Position numbers and translations under genes: made by a program
Source of the DNA: Hirundichthys speculiger
Lineage: Eukaryota > Chordata > Actinopteri > Beloniformes > Exocoetidae
Assembly: GCA_018398805.1 (NCBI GenBank)
Contig: JAGFBZ010000001.1
Location: 352,831 to 416,830 of the forward strand
Reading direction: 5' to 3'
Length of the DNA stretch: 64,000 nt
Shown here: one piece after another, positions 1 to 12,394 of the stretch
Layout of the letters: every line of letters begins with the position of its first letter
Numbering within the stretch: the stretch's first letter is position 1
Notes under the pieces: model-generated
Seen by the model: only the letters and a program-made list of their open reading frames with translations
What the model was told of the DNA's origin: nothing
The model's database searches: none

Positions 1-600
1 AAAATGAAAGGAATCTTCTTGTCCTCTGATTTCTCCAAACTCCCTCTGCACGCCCTGAAAGGCTGATGCCCAGAGGAAGAGATGCTCTTAAATATGTATA
101 GCCGTGGAGATGAGGCAGAATGGGACTTCTGATTTGTGTTTAGTCAGATTCTTGTGATCAAAGATTCTTCTGTGGACATGAACTACTGGACTTCAGTTTT
201 CTACATAGATTTATATCGGTTTTATCTTTTATCTTTTTGACTCTTGCGGGATGTTTGAGGGTGGATTTTTGCAGCATTCTGGTCTGAATTTCATGTATTT
301 ATTAAACACACATGAGTCGGTGTCGTTATAGTGTTAGTTCCACTCTAACAGAAGGGCTTTAAGCTGAAGTTTTGATGATAAGGTTTCCCTGCTGCTGATT
401 TTCTCCAGGTTTTTTGTTTGTTTCTGGAATCACTGAGATGACTTCCTGGTAAAGTCACAGTGATGAGGAAGACCTGCAGCTCCAGGACCGAAGCTTCAGC
501 CCCCCACCAGCCTGGCCCACGAAACATTAGTAACAGTGAGGAGTTCTAGCTGAGGCTCATTTTAGCTTCAAACTTACAGTTTCTAGGAGAAAATCCAGTG
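1..600. other. no gene or recognised repeat
   Basis: AT-rich sequence with only short chance reading frames on both strands. I see no splice-bounded coding segment, RNA gene or transposon motif. Confidence 0.5.
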
Positions 601-639
601 TCTTGTCAAGTAATTCTTCATCACGGGCCGTGGGGGCCG

Positions 640-870
640 TGGGGGCCGTGGGGGCGGCAGCCTCAACAGCGGGGCCAAGACCCCCGTTCCCCAGCCACCT
701 CCTCCAGATCCTCTGGGAGGACTCTGAGGCGTTCCCAGGCCAGCTGAGGGAAACTGTTGGAAAACACCTCCCGGGGGAGGGGAATCCAGGATGGATCCTA
801 CCCAGATGCCCCGGCCACCTCAGTGAGCTCCTCTCGATGTGGAGGAGCGGTCACACCAGTCGCTCTGAAA
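640..870 (-). mobile_element. RTE/Rex3-type LINE, C-terminal pol fragment
   Basis: The minus strand reads HIERSSLRWPGHLGRI and, after a frame change, LAWERLRVLPEDLEEVAGER. These correspond to the RWFGH...LAWERLG...EELEEVAGER end of RTE-type fish LINE polymerases. Three tandem GGGGGCCGT-like units sit at 628-656. The fragment is frameshifted and dead. It may belong to the same broken element as the reverse-transcriptase piece at 2470-2760. Confidence 0.65.
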
Positions 871-899
871 TGACTCAACTGTATATACGGGTGTATATA

Positions 900-1225
900 T
901 GAGGCATTGATTTCAGGTATTTTAATAATTTAATGATAGTGATGAAAAGACAGCAGCTTGTCTCCATAATCAGAGGGCAGCGCTGGACGAGACGCTCTCT
1001 CTGTGTTCAGAAGTATTTCATCCTTGTCCCTGCCCTCACCTACGATGATGAAAGAATGAGCCTGCAGACACAAGCAGCTGAAAACAGCTTCTTCTGCCAC
1101 CTGACTAGACTCTCCCTTACAGATGGCATATCGATCCAAATATAAGATGGGCTTTTTTTCACTCTGAAAACATCTGGAAAACTTGTGTTGTCTTACACTC
1201 TGGGTTTTGACCTTTAAATGTCTAG
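900..1225. other. no gene or recognised repeat
   Basis: Short overlapping frames exist on both strands, but none resembles a known protein or has exon borders consistent with cpne4. Confidence 0.4.
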
Positions 1226-1227
1226 AT

Positions 1228-1420
1228 CAGGGGTCTCCAAAGTGTCCTGCAGGTTTTGCATGTTTCCCTGCTTTAACACACCTGATGCTAATTAATGCCG
1301 TCATCAAGATCAGCACAGGTCTGTTAACGACACAGTCACTGATAATCAGTCCTGTCTTTGGGTTCAGCCCTTTCCTCATCACAACGGACTGATACAGTCG
1401 GGCTGACGCGTAGCTCACCT
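1228..1420. mobile_element. one end of a hAT-type MITE
   Basis: The sequence starts CAGGGGTCTCCAAAGTGTCC and continues with GCAGGTTTTGCATGTTTCCC, typical of a common fish hAT non-autonomous element. The matching inverted terminal repeat is not visible to the right, so this is a truncated copy. Confidence 0.5.
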
Positions 1421-2330
1421 GGCTGAGAAGGTAGCTGATGGCAGCTGGTCCAGCTTTGACCTCCGGCCTGTGACCTTCTGCTGCCAGTCTTCTCCCTTTC
1501 TCTCTCTCTCTCTCTCTGCCCAGTTTTCCTGCCAAGATACAAGATACTAAAAGCAGACAGGTACAGAAACCAGTTTACTCCAGACACCACCCTAATCCAG
1601 CGTCTGATCTCCCGCTCCATCCTTCTGCTTGTGAACAAGTCTCAGAGATACGCACAGCAACAATACACATGAACGTTTGTAGTTTTTACCGTTTCTGGTC
1701 CCTCTATAGGTGGTGGAGGTTGAGCCGTTTTTATTAAGCTGGATGAGATTTACTTTCTTTCCATCTTTTCCTCAGTCACTCTTTCATTTTTTCTCTTCTG
1801 TCGTTACTTTGTTGATCATCGTAGTGTCATTGGCTGTGAATTCCACTGTAGCCCTGAGATCTAGTTTCATCCATGATGCTGTAAGCGATGTGCAGTTGTA
1901 GGAACTGGAACTGGATCTTAGTTTGTCTGGTTTTTGCCGTCAGCAGGCGCTGATGACTAGATGACTCTTCATTAAAGCAAGCAGATATTCCTTTAAGTGA
2001 AATATTTAAATGAATGAAACAGAAGTCAGTTGCTCTGCTTTAATCTCATCCAGTTGAGGCGGAGCTTCATTCCAAACCCAGAGAGAATATTCCATCCTTT
2101 TCCAAGTGAGTCCATCAGTGGGAGTCCAGGATAAAACCTTAAACTGGAATCTCAGTCCTTTCACCCGCCGTGTCTCCACTTCAGTGATGGACCACAGTAG
2201 GATCCACTGGCATTTGGTTCCATTCATTGAGAGTTTTGATGCCACAAACTAGAACAACAACATCAACATGGAAAGAGCTGAGACGGATGTTGTCGTGAGG
2301 AGTGAGTAGTCAACCTTGAAGAGGACATAA
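1420..2330. other. no recognised gene; short (TC)n near 1499-1517
   Basis: A TC microsatellite lies at about 1499-1517. Otherwise only degenerate sequence is seen. It may be interior sequence of the broken LINE whose pieces flank it. Confidence 0.35.
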
Positions 2331-2469
2331 GAGACTGAACGTCATCTCCTGCCAACAGTCAACGACCTGTCCTAGCCCAGCAGTTTTTTTGGGGCCTCTG
2401 CCTCATGGAAGTTCTTGAAAATTCTCATTCCAGTGCAATCACAGTAATGGTAACAGTTAAGACCCTATA

Positions 2470-2760
2470 AAACTGTCGTCTCAGATTTGGAGATGCCGAT
2501 TCTCATCCTCAATGCTTCCTCTGTGAACCGCTCCGATGAGAGCTGGAGACCTCAGCTGGATGAACAGAACCACATCATCCACAAAAAAGAAGAGAATCTG
2601 CCCGTTTGACTGTGTTGAGAAACTCTTTCAGTATATGTTATGAGCAGAATAAGAGACAAAGGGCATTCCTGATGGAGTCCACCGCTCACCTGAGTGAGTT
2701 CCTGCTGCTAATGTGGACCAAACTCGTATTCGGTTGGTATCGGGACTCAACAGCTCGTAA
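2470..2760 (-). mobile_element. LINE reverse-transcriptase remnant
   Basis: The minus strand contains FVDDVVLFIQLRS, corresponding to the FADDVVLL catalytic block of RTE-type fish reverse transcriptases. The plus strand shows the complement (AACCACATCATCCACAAAAA). Downstream on the minus strand, frames are broken. Orientation and family fit the pol fragment at 640-870. Confidence 0.65.
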
Positions 2761-2983
2761 TACTGACGGGTAGATGAGGCCTTGTGAAGCGTTGCAGCAC
2801 ATTATTTAAACGGTATTGATGCTGTGTTGGTGCCGTGTCACTGTGTCACTCAATAAGGACACCTGCTGGATCATAAACATTATTGCAGGCAACCTCGTTG
2901 AGTCTCCACCAACATACTGACTAAATTACCTTGTATATACACAATAATATCATTGGTTAATGTATTTTATATTGTATTATTTT

Positions 2984-3651
2984 TAGGGCTGGGCAACGAT
3001 CAAAATTATTAATCGTGATCAATCGCATGATTTCCTTGATTAATCACACTGTGTACGCAAAATCAAAATAATGAATTCAACAGTAGTGTAAAGGTCACTT
3101 TTATTTAAATGTTCTGCTGCCATACGAACTAAAGTGCCATAACATTTGTTGTTCAAGCACTTTTAACATCAGCACTTGCCAGTAACATATATAGTATAAA
3201 TCTCATCTTAAAAAATGTAAAATTAAATAAAGCTTATTGCCACTGCCAGGGCATTAATGTTATCCTGATTTTATGAAAAATAAATAAAAATCTACCAACA
3301 AAATCCTGAGCAATCAGAACATTAAAACAGGTAATTTCTGAGGTAACAGCAGAAACTTTTAATGGGGAGTTTAACTTGGCTGTTGTTACAAATAACCTTG
3401 TTTCTGTCAAATCCTCCGTCTGGGAGAACTTTAAAATGAAAATGTCCATGTTAAAGTTACGTAACTTTACTGCCCTCCATGTCTGTTTTAGCTTTTTCCG
3501 TCAATTGTTTTCCGGTTCTGCAGCAGCCAGTAACAGACTTTTCAAAACAAAAGCATGTGAGCAACATGCGTTGATGCGCGATAAAATAAATGTCGGTGTT
3601 AATGAATTAATGAGTTAATGTGATAACAACGCATTATCTTGCCCAGCCCCA
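2984..3651. mobile_element. hAT-type MITE with exact 8-bp duplication
   Basis: The 668-bp element starts TAGGGCTGGGCAACGA and ends TCTTGCCCAGCCCCA, imperfect inverted repeats. It is flanked by ATTATTTT at 2976-2983 and 3652-3659, an exact 8-bp target-site duplication as made by hAT transposases. No transposase frame is present, so it is non-autonomous. It sits inside hAT copy A. Confidence 0.85.
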
Positions 3652-4110
3652 ATTATTTTATATCTTAATCTGAGTGTAAAATATCTTGATAATGTACAGT
3701 CATTAAATAATGTGTCATAACGTGAAATTTAAAAGAAAATGTGAATATAATGTTGCTTATGTACTTGTCTTTGAGGCAGGGAGGGTTTTATTTTATTTTT
3801 TTTCTTACAAATTTATATTCAGAAAAACAAGTTCTTCAAGTGACTTGTCATTGAATCAATTGCTTCTTGGAGGCAAGTTCTCCAGCTTTGGAGAACACCC
3901 GCTGGAAGCTGTAGTGAATAAAAACTGTGGGGACAGTTAGAAGACGTCTGGGAAAATGTGTTTTTGGTTGGCTCAGTGTTTCAAGGTATGCTGGGATCTT
4001 GGCAGGTTGCTCTCCAGAGGTATCTCTGGACCTCAGTGATGAATCCTCTGTCTGCCTTCCATCTTTCTTGTCCAGCTGCTGCCAAAGCTATCTAAAAGAG
4101 TTATCTAAAA

Positions 4111-5029
4111 CAGTGGTTCTTAACTGGTGGGTCGCGACCCAAAAGTGGGTCGCAGACCCGTTTTCAGTGGGTCGTGGGCCTTTGCCTGGGGAATGAAATG
4201 CTGCAAAAAAAAAAAAAAAAAAAATATGTGTCATTCATACTCCTTAACAGTAGATGGAGATAATGGCCTGTAATGGGAGTTGACACCCGCCAGTTCACAC
4301 CATAGAAAAAGACCTGCAAAGTTTGTTTCCATATGTTGAGCAGGTGAAACACAGATACAACGAAGAATATATGAGATATGGATTTTCTTATCTTGAAGAC
4401 AAAGGTCAGTGAGTGGTTATTCAGCTAAAACTATATATTTTGAGTTCTTTTTGAAACTACTGCTCAGTGGTTGCACTGTTTTATTTTATATTTGTGCATA
4501 AAAGCACTATTGAGTCTTAAAAATGGCTGTTACTGAAATGTTCTGATTGTTATGTCAGCCTTGTGATTAACGCTTAAATAAGTGACTAGATAGTTTTAAA
4601 AGGAAATTGTTATATATTCAGAAAGTGGGTACTTAGCAAATGCTACATATTTGAGTTCTTTTTGAAACTACTGCTCATGGGTTGCACAGTTTTATTTCAT
4701 GTTTGTGCATGTTAAAAAAGGCTGAAGTTACTAAAGTGAAGTGTTTTGGATTGAATTAAAATGCAGCTAATTGAGCATCAAAGGGAATATTTCCCACTTG
4801 AAGTCATTTTGGTTATGCCATTTTGGTTTTTGCCATTTTGGTTCACCAGTAAACTTATTTTTTTTTTGTGTTGGCATTCTGTGATATTCTATTCTACTAT
4901 CTCTGATTCAAACTGCACAATCTTTTCATTCAATAGATTAGAGAAGTTGGAAATTTTCCTTGATTTGGGTCACGGCTTGTCATTAAGGGTGATGGTGGGT
5001 TCTGAAGCCAGACCAGTTGAGAACCACTG
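4111..5029. mobile_element. hAT-type MITE (CAGTGGTTCT termini)
   Basis: The 919-bp element begins CAGTGGTTCTTAACTGGTGG and ends CCAGTTGAGAACCACTG. ATCTAAAA flanks it exactly at 4103-4110 and 5030-5037. It has a 20-base A run near 4205-4223 and no transposase. It is inserted between the dimerisation and BED segments of hAT copy A. Confidence 0.88.
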
Positions 5030-5585
5030 ATCTAAAAGATGCCAAACTGGCATTTAACCTGCAGAAAATGGCTTTGAAATTGAGAAGAACAGGATGAAAT
5101 AAAAACAAAAACCTTATTTGTTGGTTCAAGGTCAAAACGGTCCCACACGGTGGACACCTTTCTTTTTCTTTTGGGCTCCATATCGCAGCTCGAAGGAAGA
5201 GTTGTGATTCAACAGTGCATGGATTTATATGGCAGAGACACAGATGTGCTTCCTTATTAACACAGTTTGGCGCCTCAGTGACAGACGAAACGGCGCCTGT
5301 ATCGGTCACGTGACTTTTTCTTAAAGCAATACGCTCACTGACATATGCCTCGACATGTGACCTGAGGCATCGGTGTTGCAGAACCAATCATTAGCCCGTA
5401 GCAACGCACCACTGCCCCAAAGGATATGCTTCAATTTCTTCTTCCAAGTCCTGTCTCTTCAAAATAAAAATACCGCAAAGGACACACAACATACAGAAGT
5501 GCCACATTACAAGGAGGATTTTATGATGACAAAGCCACAACCACAATGATTACCCTGTGGGCAGAACCCAAACCAAAACAGCTCC

Positions 5586-5618
5586 TAACCCAACCCAACC
5601 CAAGCCAAGCCAAGCCAG
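5586..5618. repeat. short AACCC/AAGCC tandem
   Basis: About six pentamer units of CAACC then AAGCC directly precede a Tc1 relic. The unit is not the CCCTAA telomere repeat. Confidence 0.6.
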
Positions 5619-6075
5619 TTGTTCATGTCAGAGGTCAGAGGAGGATGGACAGACTGGTTGGAGATGATAGAAAGACAACAGGAACTCAACCAAGGTCTGC
5701 AGAACAGCATCTCTGAACAACACTGGAACCTTGAAGCAGATGTTCTCCAGCAGCAGAAGACCACACCAGGTGTCACTGCTGTCAGCTGAGAACAATAAAC
5801 TGAGGCTAAAATTCACACAGACTCACCAGAACTGGACCACAGAAGACTGGAAGGACGCTGTCTGGTCTGATGAGTCTGGATCTCAGCTGCAACATTCAGA
5901 TGGTCAGAACTTGGAGGAACCAACATGAATGCATGGATCCATCCTGTTGATCAAATCTGTAGCAGCTGGTGATGCTGTCATGTCAACATGGACTAGAACT
6001 TTTGAGGAATGTTTCCAACAGCTTGTTGAATCCATGACACAAAGAATTAAGGCGGTCCTGGAGGAGAAAGGTGTA
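5618..6075 (+). mobile_element. Tc1-like element, internally deleted
   Basis: Plus-strand frames include NWTTEDWKDAVWSDESGSQL, matching the Tc1 transposase block around the first catalytic D. The sequence then jumps to the transposase C-terminal region (SEECFQQLVES-like). Against the longer copy at 59075-60080 the middle is missing. Both copies share the variant QLQHSDGQNLEEPT, so they are the same family. Confidence 0.75.
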
Positions 6076-6079
6076 TATT

Positions 6080-6880
6080 CTTAGATACACATTGTCTTTC
6101 CATTTTTTTAGTACAGTTTTTGAGCGATTCACATTGAAACGTCAAAGTTTTTGGTCTGTTGGAGCAGCGATGTGTTGCAGTGTTGCACGTTGTTGGTGTG
6201 AGTTTGGATTTCACAATGTTCATATGAAGGAGTCTCTTTCTGGGCAGTCGGTCTCTCTGGTATTAAAAAAAGCCAAAAACAGAGCAATTTATGCAGGACG
6301 TTTTCTTTAAAGTGCTAATTAAGGCCATCAAAGGCTAATGGCTAAAGTGCTTAATGAGGTGGATAAAATGTCAGCAACATGTTGCTGTATAATGACGCTA
6401 AACCAGATGAAAACCTCTTCACGAAGACAGGCGAACTCCTCCTAAATGTGACATCAGGGAACTTCACAGCTTCAGTGAGCCTCAGGTTAATCAAACCCTT
6501 CATCTCAGTCACAGATCACATGGTCCTCTGTTTTCAGACACACATCCATTTTTCTGAATCTGACTTTATGGCACTGGATGGAGCTGTATCCATAGCAACA
6601 GCTGCTAAGGCTCATGGGTACTGTAGTGCAGAGCACTGAAGCATGTAGAGTCCCATGAGGAGTCCCCACAGAAACAGTTGTCTTCTTTTCCTCAGAAACA
6701 TGAGAAACTGTGTGTTTGACTAAACCTCCAGATCCCAAGGTGCCTTTCACTAACTGACAGCCAGTCACAGAGCTCCTGCTGGGTTTTTCTTGCTGCCACC
6801 TCAAAAGACAATATCAGAAGTTTTCAGCAGTATTTTGTTTTCACTCAACATTATTTCACTTGTGTCATAGACTTAGTTAG
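6080..6880. other. no gene or recognised repeat
   Basis: Only short unrelated frames on both strands. No transposon motif or splice-bounded coding sequence recognised. Confidence 0.45.
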
Positions 6881-6889
6881 TTTAAACGT

Positions 6890-7300
6890 GTGTTTTATTG
6901 TTAAAGCAGCTTGCAGATTTACCTTTGGCAGCAGTAACTGGGAGTGATGTTTCCTTATCAGTCTCTCACATGGTTGTGGAGGAATTTTGATCCGTTCTTC
7001 TTAAAGGTCTCACCACAATGTTTCAATCAGGTTCAGGTATGGACTCGTGACTGTTTTCTTCTTCATCCATTGTGACGCAGATCTGCTGCTGTGTTTGGGA
7101 TCATCGTCCTGTTGCACGACCCAGCTTCAGTCAAGCTTCAGCTTGTCTAGAATACTCTGGTATACAGAGATGGTCCCGTGACTGCAAAACAAGCCCAAAT
7201 CATCACCACTAACTCATATGAACTTGCACACATGACAAGGGTCCATTACTTACACTAAAGGCTCCATTTAGACTGAGAGTTGCTGGTGCCGAGGCTCTGA
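6890..7300 (-). mobile_element. Tc1-like relic, C-terminal to middle part
   Basis: The plus strand reads as the complement of a Tc1 transposase: a block for a PQRCERLI-like C-terminus (CTCTCACATGGTTGTGGAGG), then blocks complementary to LNP..ML and the middle region. It carries many substitutions and frameshifts. Confidence 0.6.
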
Positions 7301-7559
7301 CAGTATCAGATATCATAACTGTTGAGATTTCCATGGAGAGATGACGCTTCACCACCGTGGATGTTCAGACAAGATCTGGAACGGAAAGAAACAGAAACCA
7401 CAAGGGTGGAAATATTCAGCTCAGGGTTGATAGCGAGAAAAAGATCAGATTCCACTTGATCCAAATAGTCCAGATATCAGGAGTCAGTGAGAGAGAAACC
7501 AGCTTTGACAGAATAAAGTAGTCTGATCTTCATCTAAGTCATAATAGAGCACAAATAAA

Positions 7560-8250
7560 AACAACCCAACATGATTTCTTATGTCCTTATTGAACACACC
7601 CATTGAACATTCACAGTTCTGGAGGGAGAAGTAAGTGAACCCTTGGAGTTAACGAACCTTCTTTGGTAGCATTGACATCTACAAGCTCTTCCTGCATCTC
7701 TGGATCAGAGCTTTAATTCTGGTCCACTCCGCTTCCCAGAACTGCTTCAGTTCAGTCACATTTGTATAACCAAAGTGTCAACCGTCACATTAATTCAAGT
7801 CAGAAGTCGGATTAATTCAAGTTTTAGAGCAGAATCACCCGAGAGGTTGGACATGTTTTTCATCAGTGGCCAGGAAGAACCTGCATGGACATTCTGGATC
7901 GTTCTGAAGTGGTGAATTTGTTCGCAGGAATAATATAACCGGTTTATGAGCATATCTGTTTGGTCCTTGACATTTGACATAAATGTAAGGCCATATCTTC
8001 CCCTCCATCATGGGAAGTGGGTTAGATCCTGATGCAACAATGCCAGCCCAAACCATGATGGTCCCTCTACCGTCCCATACTGATGCTTTGGTGATGTAAA
8101 GCTGTGCCCTTCTTTGCTATACATATTGTTCTGGATATTCTTTATGAATACAGAAAGCTTCACTGACATTGTTGTAGATCTGGAAGCTAACATTGCTATG
8201 GCAACACATCTTACTACCTCAGGAACCCCTGGATGCCCAAACATGGACTT
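7560..8250 (-). mobile_element. Tc1/mariner relics
   Basis: Minus-strand frames contain GTVEGPSWFGLALLHQ and, in another frame, MVWAGIVASGSNPLP, matching the conserved GGGSIMVWG-type block of Tc1/mariner transposases. The region at 7690-7760 (complement of an ELKQFWEAEWTRI-like C-terminus) looks like a second piece. Frames are broken throughout. Confidence 0.55.
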
Positions 8251-8259
8251 CAGGGGAAC

Positions 8260-9390
8260 CCACGTATACTGAAGATCAATGCAGCAGGTTCTTGATGAAG
8301 CTACAGTACCTGATGGTAGAAGCGTTGAAATGGGTTTTATTCAGAGGCTGGAGGGCAGGCCTTTGAGCTGGAGCTGGTGGCAGCAGGGGGAAAATCTGCA
8401 TCCTGCCCACCCAATCAGAAGTTGATTGTTTTTGATCTGCAGGTTCTGATTGGGTCACCAAATTTGGTTCAACCAATCAGTAGTTGATTTTTTTCTAATT
8501 TCTGGCTTCAGATTGGGTGGACAGACTGCAGCCCTCCTCCAGAGTATTTACTTTCCACTGAGCACTCAAGAGAGATGCTACTTTCACAGGCTTCTCTTTA
8601 GTACTTTAGCGATGGCTACATTGGCAGTCTGGTTAAAAAAAATCAGCTTATGTAGTTCAGTTAACCTAAAGGACAAGTTCTTTTGTATTTGTTCACAAAG
8701 GTGTTTATTGAAGGAAAAAGACTGGAAGAAAACTGAGCAGAACTGAACCGGCGTCACAGAGGTCTTTGGTACGAGTATTGACCATAAATCCAGACAAGAC
8801 TGGAAGCTAGCTTTAGATCTACATGCTGGTAAACTCAAAGATCGCATAAAATGGTGAAAAGCTGTATGTCTAAGACTCTCCGACCCGTTCATGAATTTCA
8901 GATACAAGTTCACAAACTCTTTAGAAAATAAAATAAAATAAAATAAAATTGTCTTATATGTGCATGTATTGTTTTGAAGTCTTAAAAGAAGGTCACATAA
9001 AAAAGAAACAAGTTCACAAACTCTCTCCAACTCAGTCACTAATTGGTTGCTGTTTCCGTCACTTATTTAATTCTCTGCGTCAGTCAGTTCGTTGAACAGT
9101 TCACCTGATTTCTGATTTTCCAGAAGTCTGAAGGACTGTTACAGTGTTTTCAGCACTGACTCCACCTGAGGGGACTGGGACATCACCTACCCATTATTTC
9201 TGTAACTGCCACAAAAAGATAATGGTTGTCAGTGGAACAAGTGATGAAATCTCCTTCTATTCAAAACAAACCTCTGTGAAATTACTTCAGTCACTTTTTA
9301 ATATAAATTTTGACACTTGCTTTGTTTAGGCATTTAAAACGACTCTGTTGCTGAGCAACATTGTAGCGTGCAGCTAAACCAAGAGGAAGA
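8260..9390. other. no gene; short AAAAT run near 8930
   Basis: An (AATAA)n-like tract lies at 8927-8947. The minus-strand frame at 8584-9039 (151 codons) has no recognisable domain and low-complexity composition; I treat it as chance. Confidence 0.4.
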
Positions 9391-9394
9391 AGAA

Positions 9395-9545
9395 CTGCAG
9401 TCCTTGGATAACTACGAGAGGCCATTTCAAAAAGTGTGAAAATGTCCAACTTTACAGCAGAAATAAACATACGTACAGCCTGGTACGAACACAGTCCTGG
9501 TCTCCATAGACAGGTTTCACATCCACAACCACAGCTATAGAGGCG
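9395..9545 (-). repeat. dispersed fish repeat, copy 1 of 3
   Basis: This stretch is the reverse complement of the sequence at 17540-17790 and resembles 26505-26640. Shared words include GAACTGCAGT and the AAAATGTCCA / TTACAGCAGAAATAAACAT block. It is non-coding and of unknown class. Confidence 0.55.
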
Positions 9546-9549
9546 TGTG

Positions 9550-9990
9550 ATTATTTTATAGGTAATATGGCTTGTTATGCTCTTATTTGTGACACCGGTT
9601 TTGGGTTGGCATGGAGGGGTTTGGGGACGGAGCCCAACTCAGCAGCCTGAGCCAGCTGTCCATCTCCTGCTTGGCTAACCAGAGGACACCAGCTGGACTG
9701 TCTCTGGCCCATCTACATACCGGTCTCAGTGTGTCTATGTAACTGCCACTTTACAGAAAGGCTTTCAGATGACCCTTTTTCCCAGGCCAGATAAAAAAGA
9801 GGTGAGAATGGGGAGACAGGTTGTAAATGTAAGGGACGTCCCCCCATTTAGTCATGTCTTGCACCATCACAGGGACGCAGGAGAAAACAGAGCAGACTGT
9901 TATGGTTTGGGTTGTGCACGGTGTGTCTTTGGTTCTGGTGAGGGTTTCGTCTCGTCTGCCCTGTGTTGAGTCTCTTGTTTCTTGTGTTAC
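9550..9990. other. no gene or recognised repeat
   Basis: Nothing recognised apart from chance frames. Confidence 0.4.
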
Positions 9991-9996
9991 TTTGAA

Positions 9997-11215
9997 GTAG
10001 TGATGGGTTGGTTATGACGCGTCATGGAACGTTTCAACACATGGCCAAACTGTATTGATACGTGTCAATACTGTGTCACTGAATACTGACACCTGCTGGA
10101 CCTTAAAAATCCCTACAGGCAACCGAGTTGCCAGACTCAACTGACACCAATTTGATGACCTAATATGCAATAATAAAATGGAAGTTATTATATATGGCAT
10201 CATTGCATATCTTCATTTAAATATAAATATCTGTGATATCTTCAGATACAGATACATGTATCATAACTTGAAAATCTAAGTGACCGTGTGGTGAATGAAG
10301 ATGCTTGTGGACTGTGATTTTTTTTTTTTTTCACAAATTTTTATTCAAAAAATTAGTTTTTCCAATGTATTGAACTTCAGTCTTTATTGCTTTTTGGACA
10401 ACAGTTCTTCAGCCTTGGAAAAGACCCGCTCACAAGGCACAGATTATGGTCTGCAAAGACACTGCAAAGCTGGAAGAGGTGCGGATACGTTGGCCTTTGG
10501 TTGTGCCAGTATCCCAAAGGATCCTGGGACCTGGACAAGTTCCCTGAACCCTTCACTCTCCACAATGCTGAGGGGCTCCAGTCCTTCAGGATGAAATTTA
10601 GCAGAGCTTCATCTAGCATCTGCTTCCTGAAAGCTTAATGGTTAAAAAATAAGTAAAGAATAAATTAATAGCAGTCTAATCATCAATAGAGCAACTATGA
10701 ATAAGTTGTAGAATGGCTGTGTACCTGAGTTCATCCTATCTGGGACTTGATTTTCATGCCTGGACCTGTAGTGTCTCAGCAATGAGGAGGTGGACTTGTT
10801 CAAATATGAAAGCTCTGTCGAGCAAATTAAATTTAACCTGCAGAAAACAATATGAATAGTAAACTAAAAGTCATTTTGAAATGAATTTGTATTCAGATAG
10901 ATCAAGTGGAAACTTTCAAAGGAACAGGATGAAACAACAAGGAAATTAAAACAAATACCTTATTTTCCAATATGAGATCAAAATGGTGCCATACGGTGGA
11001 AACCTTTCTTTTAGCTTGAGGCTGGTCCATATTATTGCTGATTTTGACAATGTGTTACAAAAGATCGGAGATTCTTTTGGCAGATGCATCCCGTCGACAG
11101 ATGCGCTTCCTTATAAACAGTTTGGCGCGTCACTGTCAGTTCGAAACGATACCTGTATCATCATGTGACTTTCTTAAAGCGAAACGCACACCGACACGCA
11201 CCGACACGGGTTTTG
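9997..11215 (-). mobile_element. BED-finger hAT transposon relic, copy B
   Basis: The minus strand reads DPLGYWHNQRPTYPHLFQL and then, in another frame, PCERVFSKAEELLSKKQ at 10377-10437, the hAT dimerisation domain. Near 10980-11030 it reads MDQPQAKRKVSTVWHHFDL, the N-terminal BED finger. The region between is too short for a full transposase, so the core is deleted, and a stop follows SKKQ. Terminal sequences around 10003 (AGTGATGGGTTGGTTATGAC) and 11150-11210 fit ends of this family. It is the intact-layout counterpart of copy A. Confidence 0.75.
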
Positions 11216-11219
11216 CTCT

Positions 11220-12390
11220 CTGAAACTTGCTCCTCCAGTCCTTGTTTCATCTCTGGCAGCACTTGTTTCTGCTGTTGTCTTGGTAGTGACATCTGAAATT
11301 AGGATACTTGAACAGATTTGATCAAAATAATGTAAGATAACATTTTTTTTAATAAAATCAATGTTGGGGGGTAGTCAGTTCATACCAACATGGTGTGAAA
11401 AGGAGGTGTGAAAAGCAGTCTTCAGAACACCCCTGGATGACATCACTGGGAACCCAGGTTCTTCTGGGCTAAACCTGGTTCTGTAGACCTAAATGTGATG
11501 CTGACACTTAACAAAATCTCTCTCTAAAATCAAAGTCTTGGTGTGTTTCCTGCAGGCTGACAGTGATTTTCTTTTTCTTCTCCACCTTTGTAAAGTTCTT
11601 GTTTTCCCATGAGACCTGGCTGGAGACACAAACCACCGTTAGGAATTCATGAGGGGAGTTTTCACCGAATCCTGTTACAGCAGAGGAGTTTTATCTGAAT
11701 ACAACTCAGACCTCCGCTGTGGAATCTGGGGGGCTTTGGTGCTCCACGACATTATTGATCTTTGCTGAGGAGAAGATAAATTCATCCTGAAGTGTGACAT
11801 GGTGCCTGCCACTTTCGTGTGGCCAGCGGCGGGTTTTATTCGGGCATGGTTTCTCTGACAGAGTGGCTCATCTCCACAGACACATGAAACGGTGAAGCAG
11901 ACAGATGAGGCTCGTCCCTGCAGAACGAACAAAGCTTTGATCGGTTTTACAGTTCTATGCAAACACTTTGTCTGCTCTGCCTCTGAGCCGAATCCAGCGG
12001 TGTTACCCAGAAACCAGCGCTGACGGCGGGCAGCGAGCGCCTGTGAAGGGCATGAATTATTAACTCTGTTGTAGTGCTGCAGCTGTACAGGGATCTGTGA
12101 TGTGATTTTCATGAGCGGCTCTTTAATCTGATGTTGGGTGTCGGAGTGCAGCGAGTCTCAGCTGGCAGGAGGATTCATCCAACGCTTGACTGAACAGCAG
12201 AAGCTTCAACGGGGATCTGAGGAACCTCCACCTGCTGGGGTCACGCCACAGTTTACAACAATATGACATCACACTGCTGTCGTCCTCAGACATGATGGAT
12301 TTGACTCATTTCACACTTCTATTTTTCACCTGCAAACTTTCCTCATAACTTCAAAAACAATTATTCAGGATACATTACAGGATATAATTA
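11220..12390. other. no gene or recognised repeat
   Basis: The largest frame (11675-12112, minus) has no recognisable domain or splice logic. No repeats were recognised. Confidence 0.4.
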
Positions 12391-12394
12391 CAGC

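Larger units (their letters stand above)
2765..5400 (-). mobile_element. BED-finger hAT transposon relic, copy A, split by two MITEs
   Basis: Two diagnostic protein segments are read on the minus strand. FQRVFSKAGELASKK at about 3851-3906 is the conserved block of the hAT C-terminal dimerisation domain. MEPKRKRKVSTVWDRFDL near 5130-5180 is the start of a BED zinc finger. The same two segments, with similar flanks, occur in copy B at 9997-11215. Two later insertions, 2984-3651 and 4111-5029, interrupt the copy. The transposase is internally deleted and dead. Confidence 0.72.

Noticed and set aside
8584..9039. 151-codon minus frame
   Set aside because: Low-complexity composition, no domain, spans an AATAA tract.
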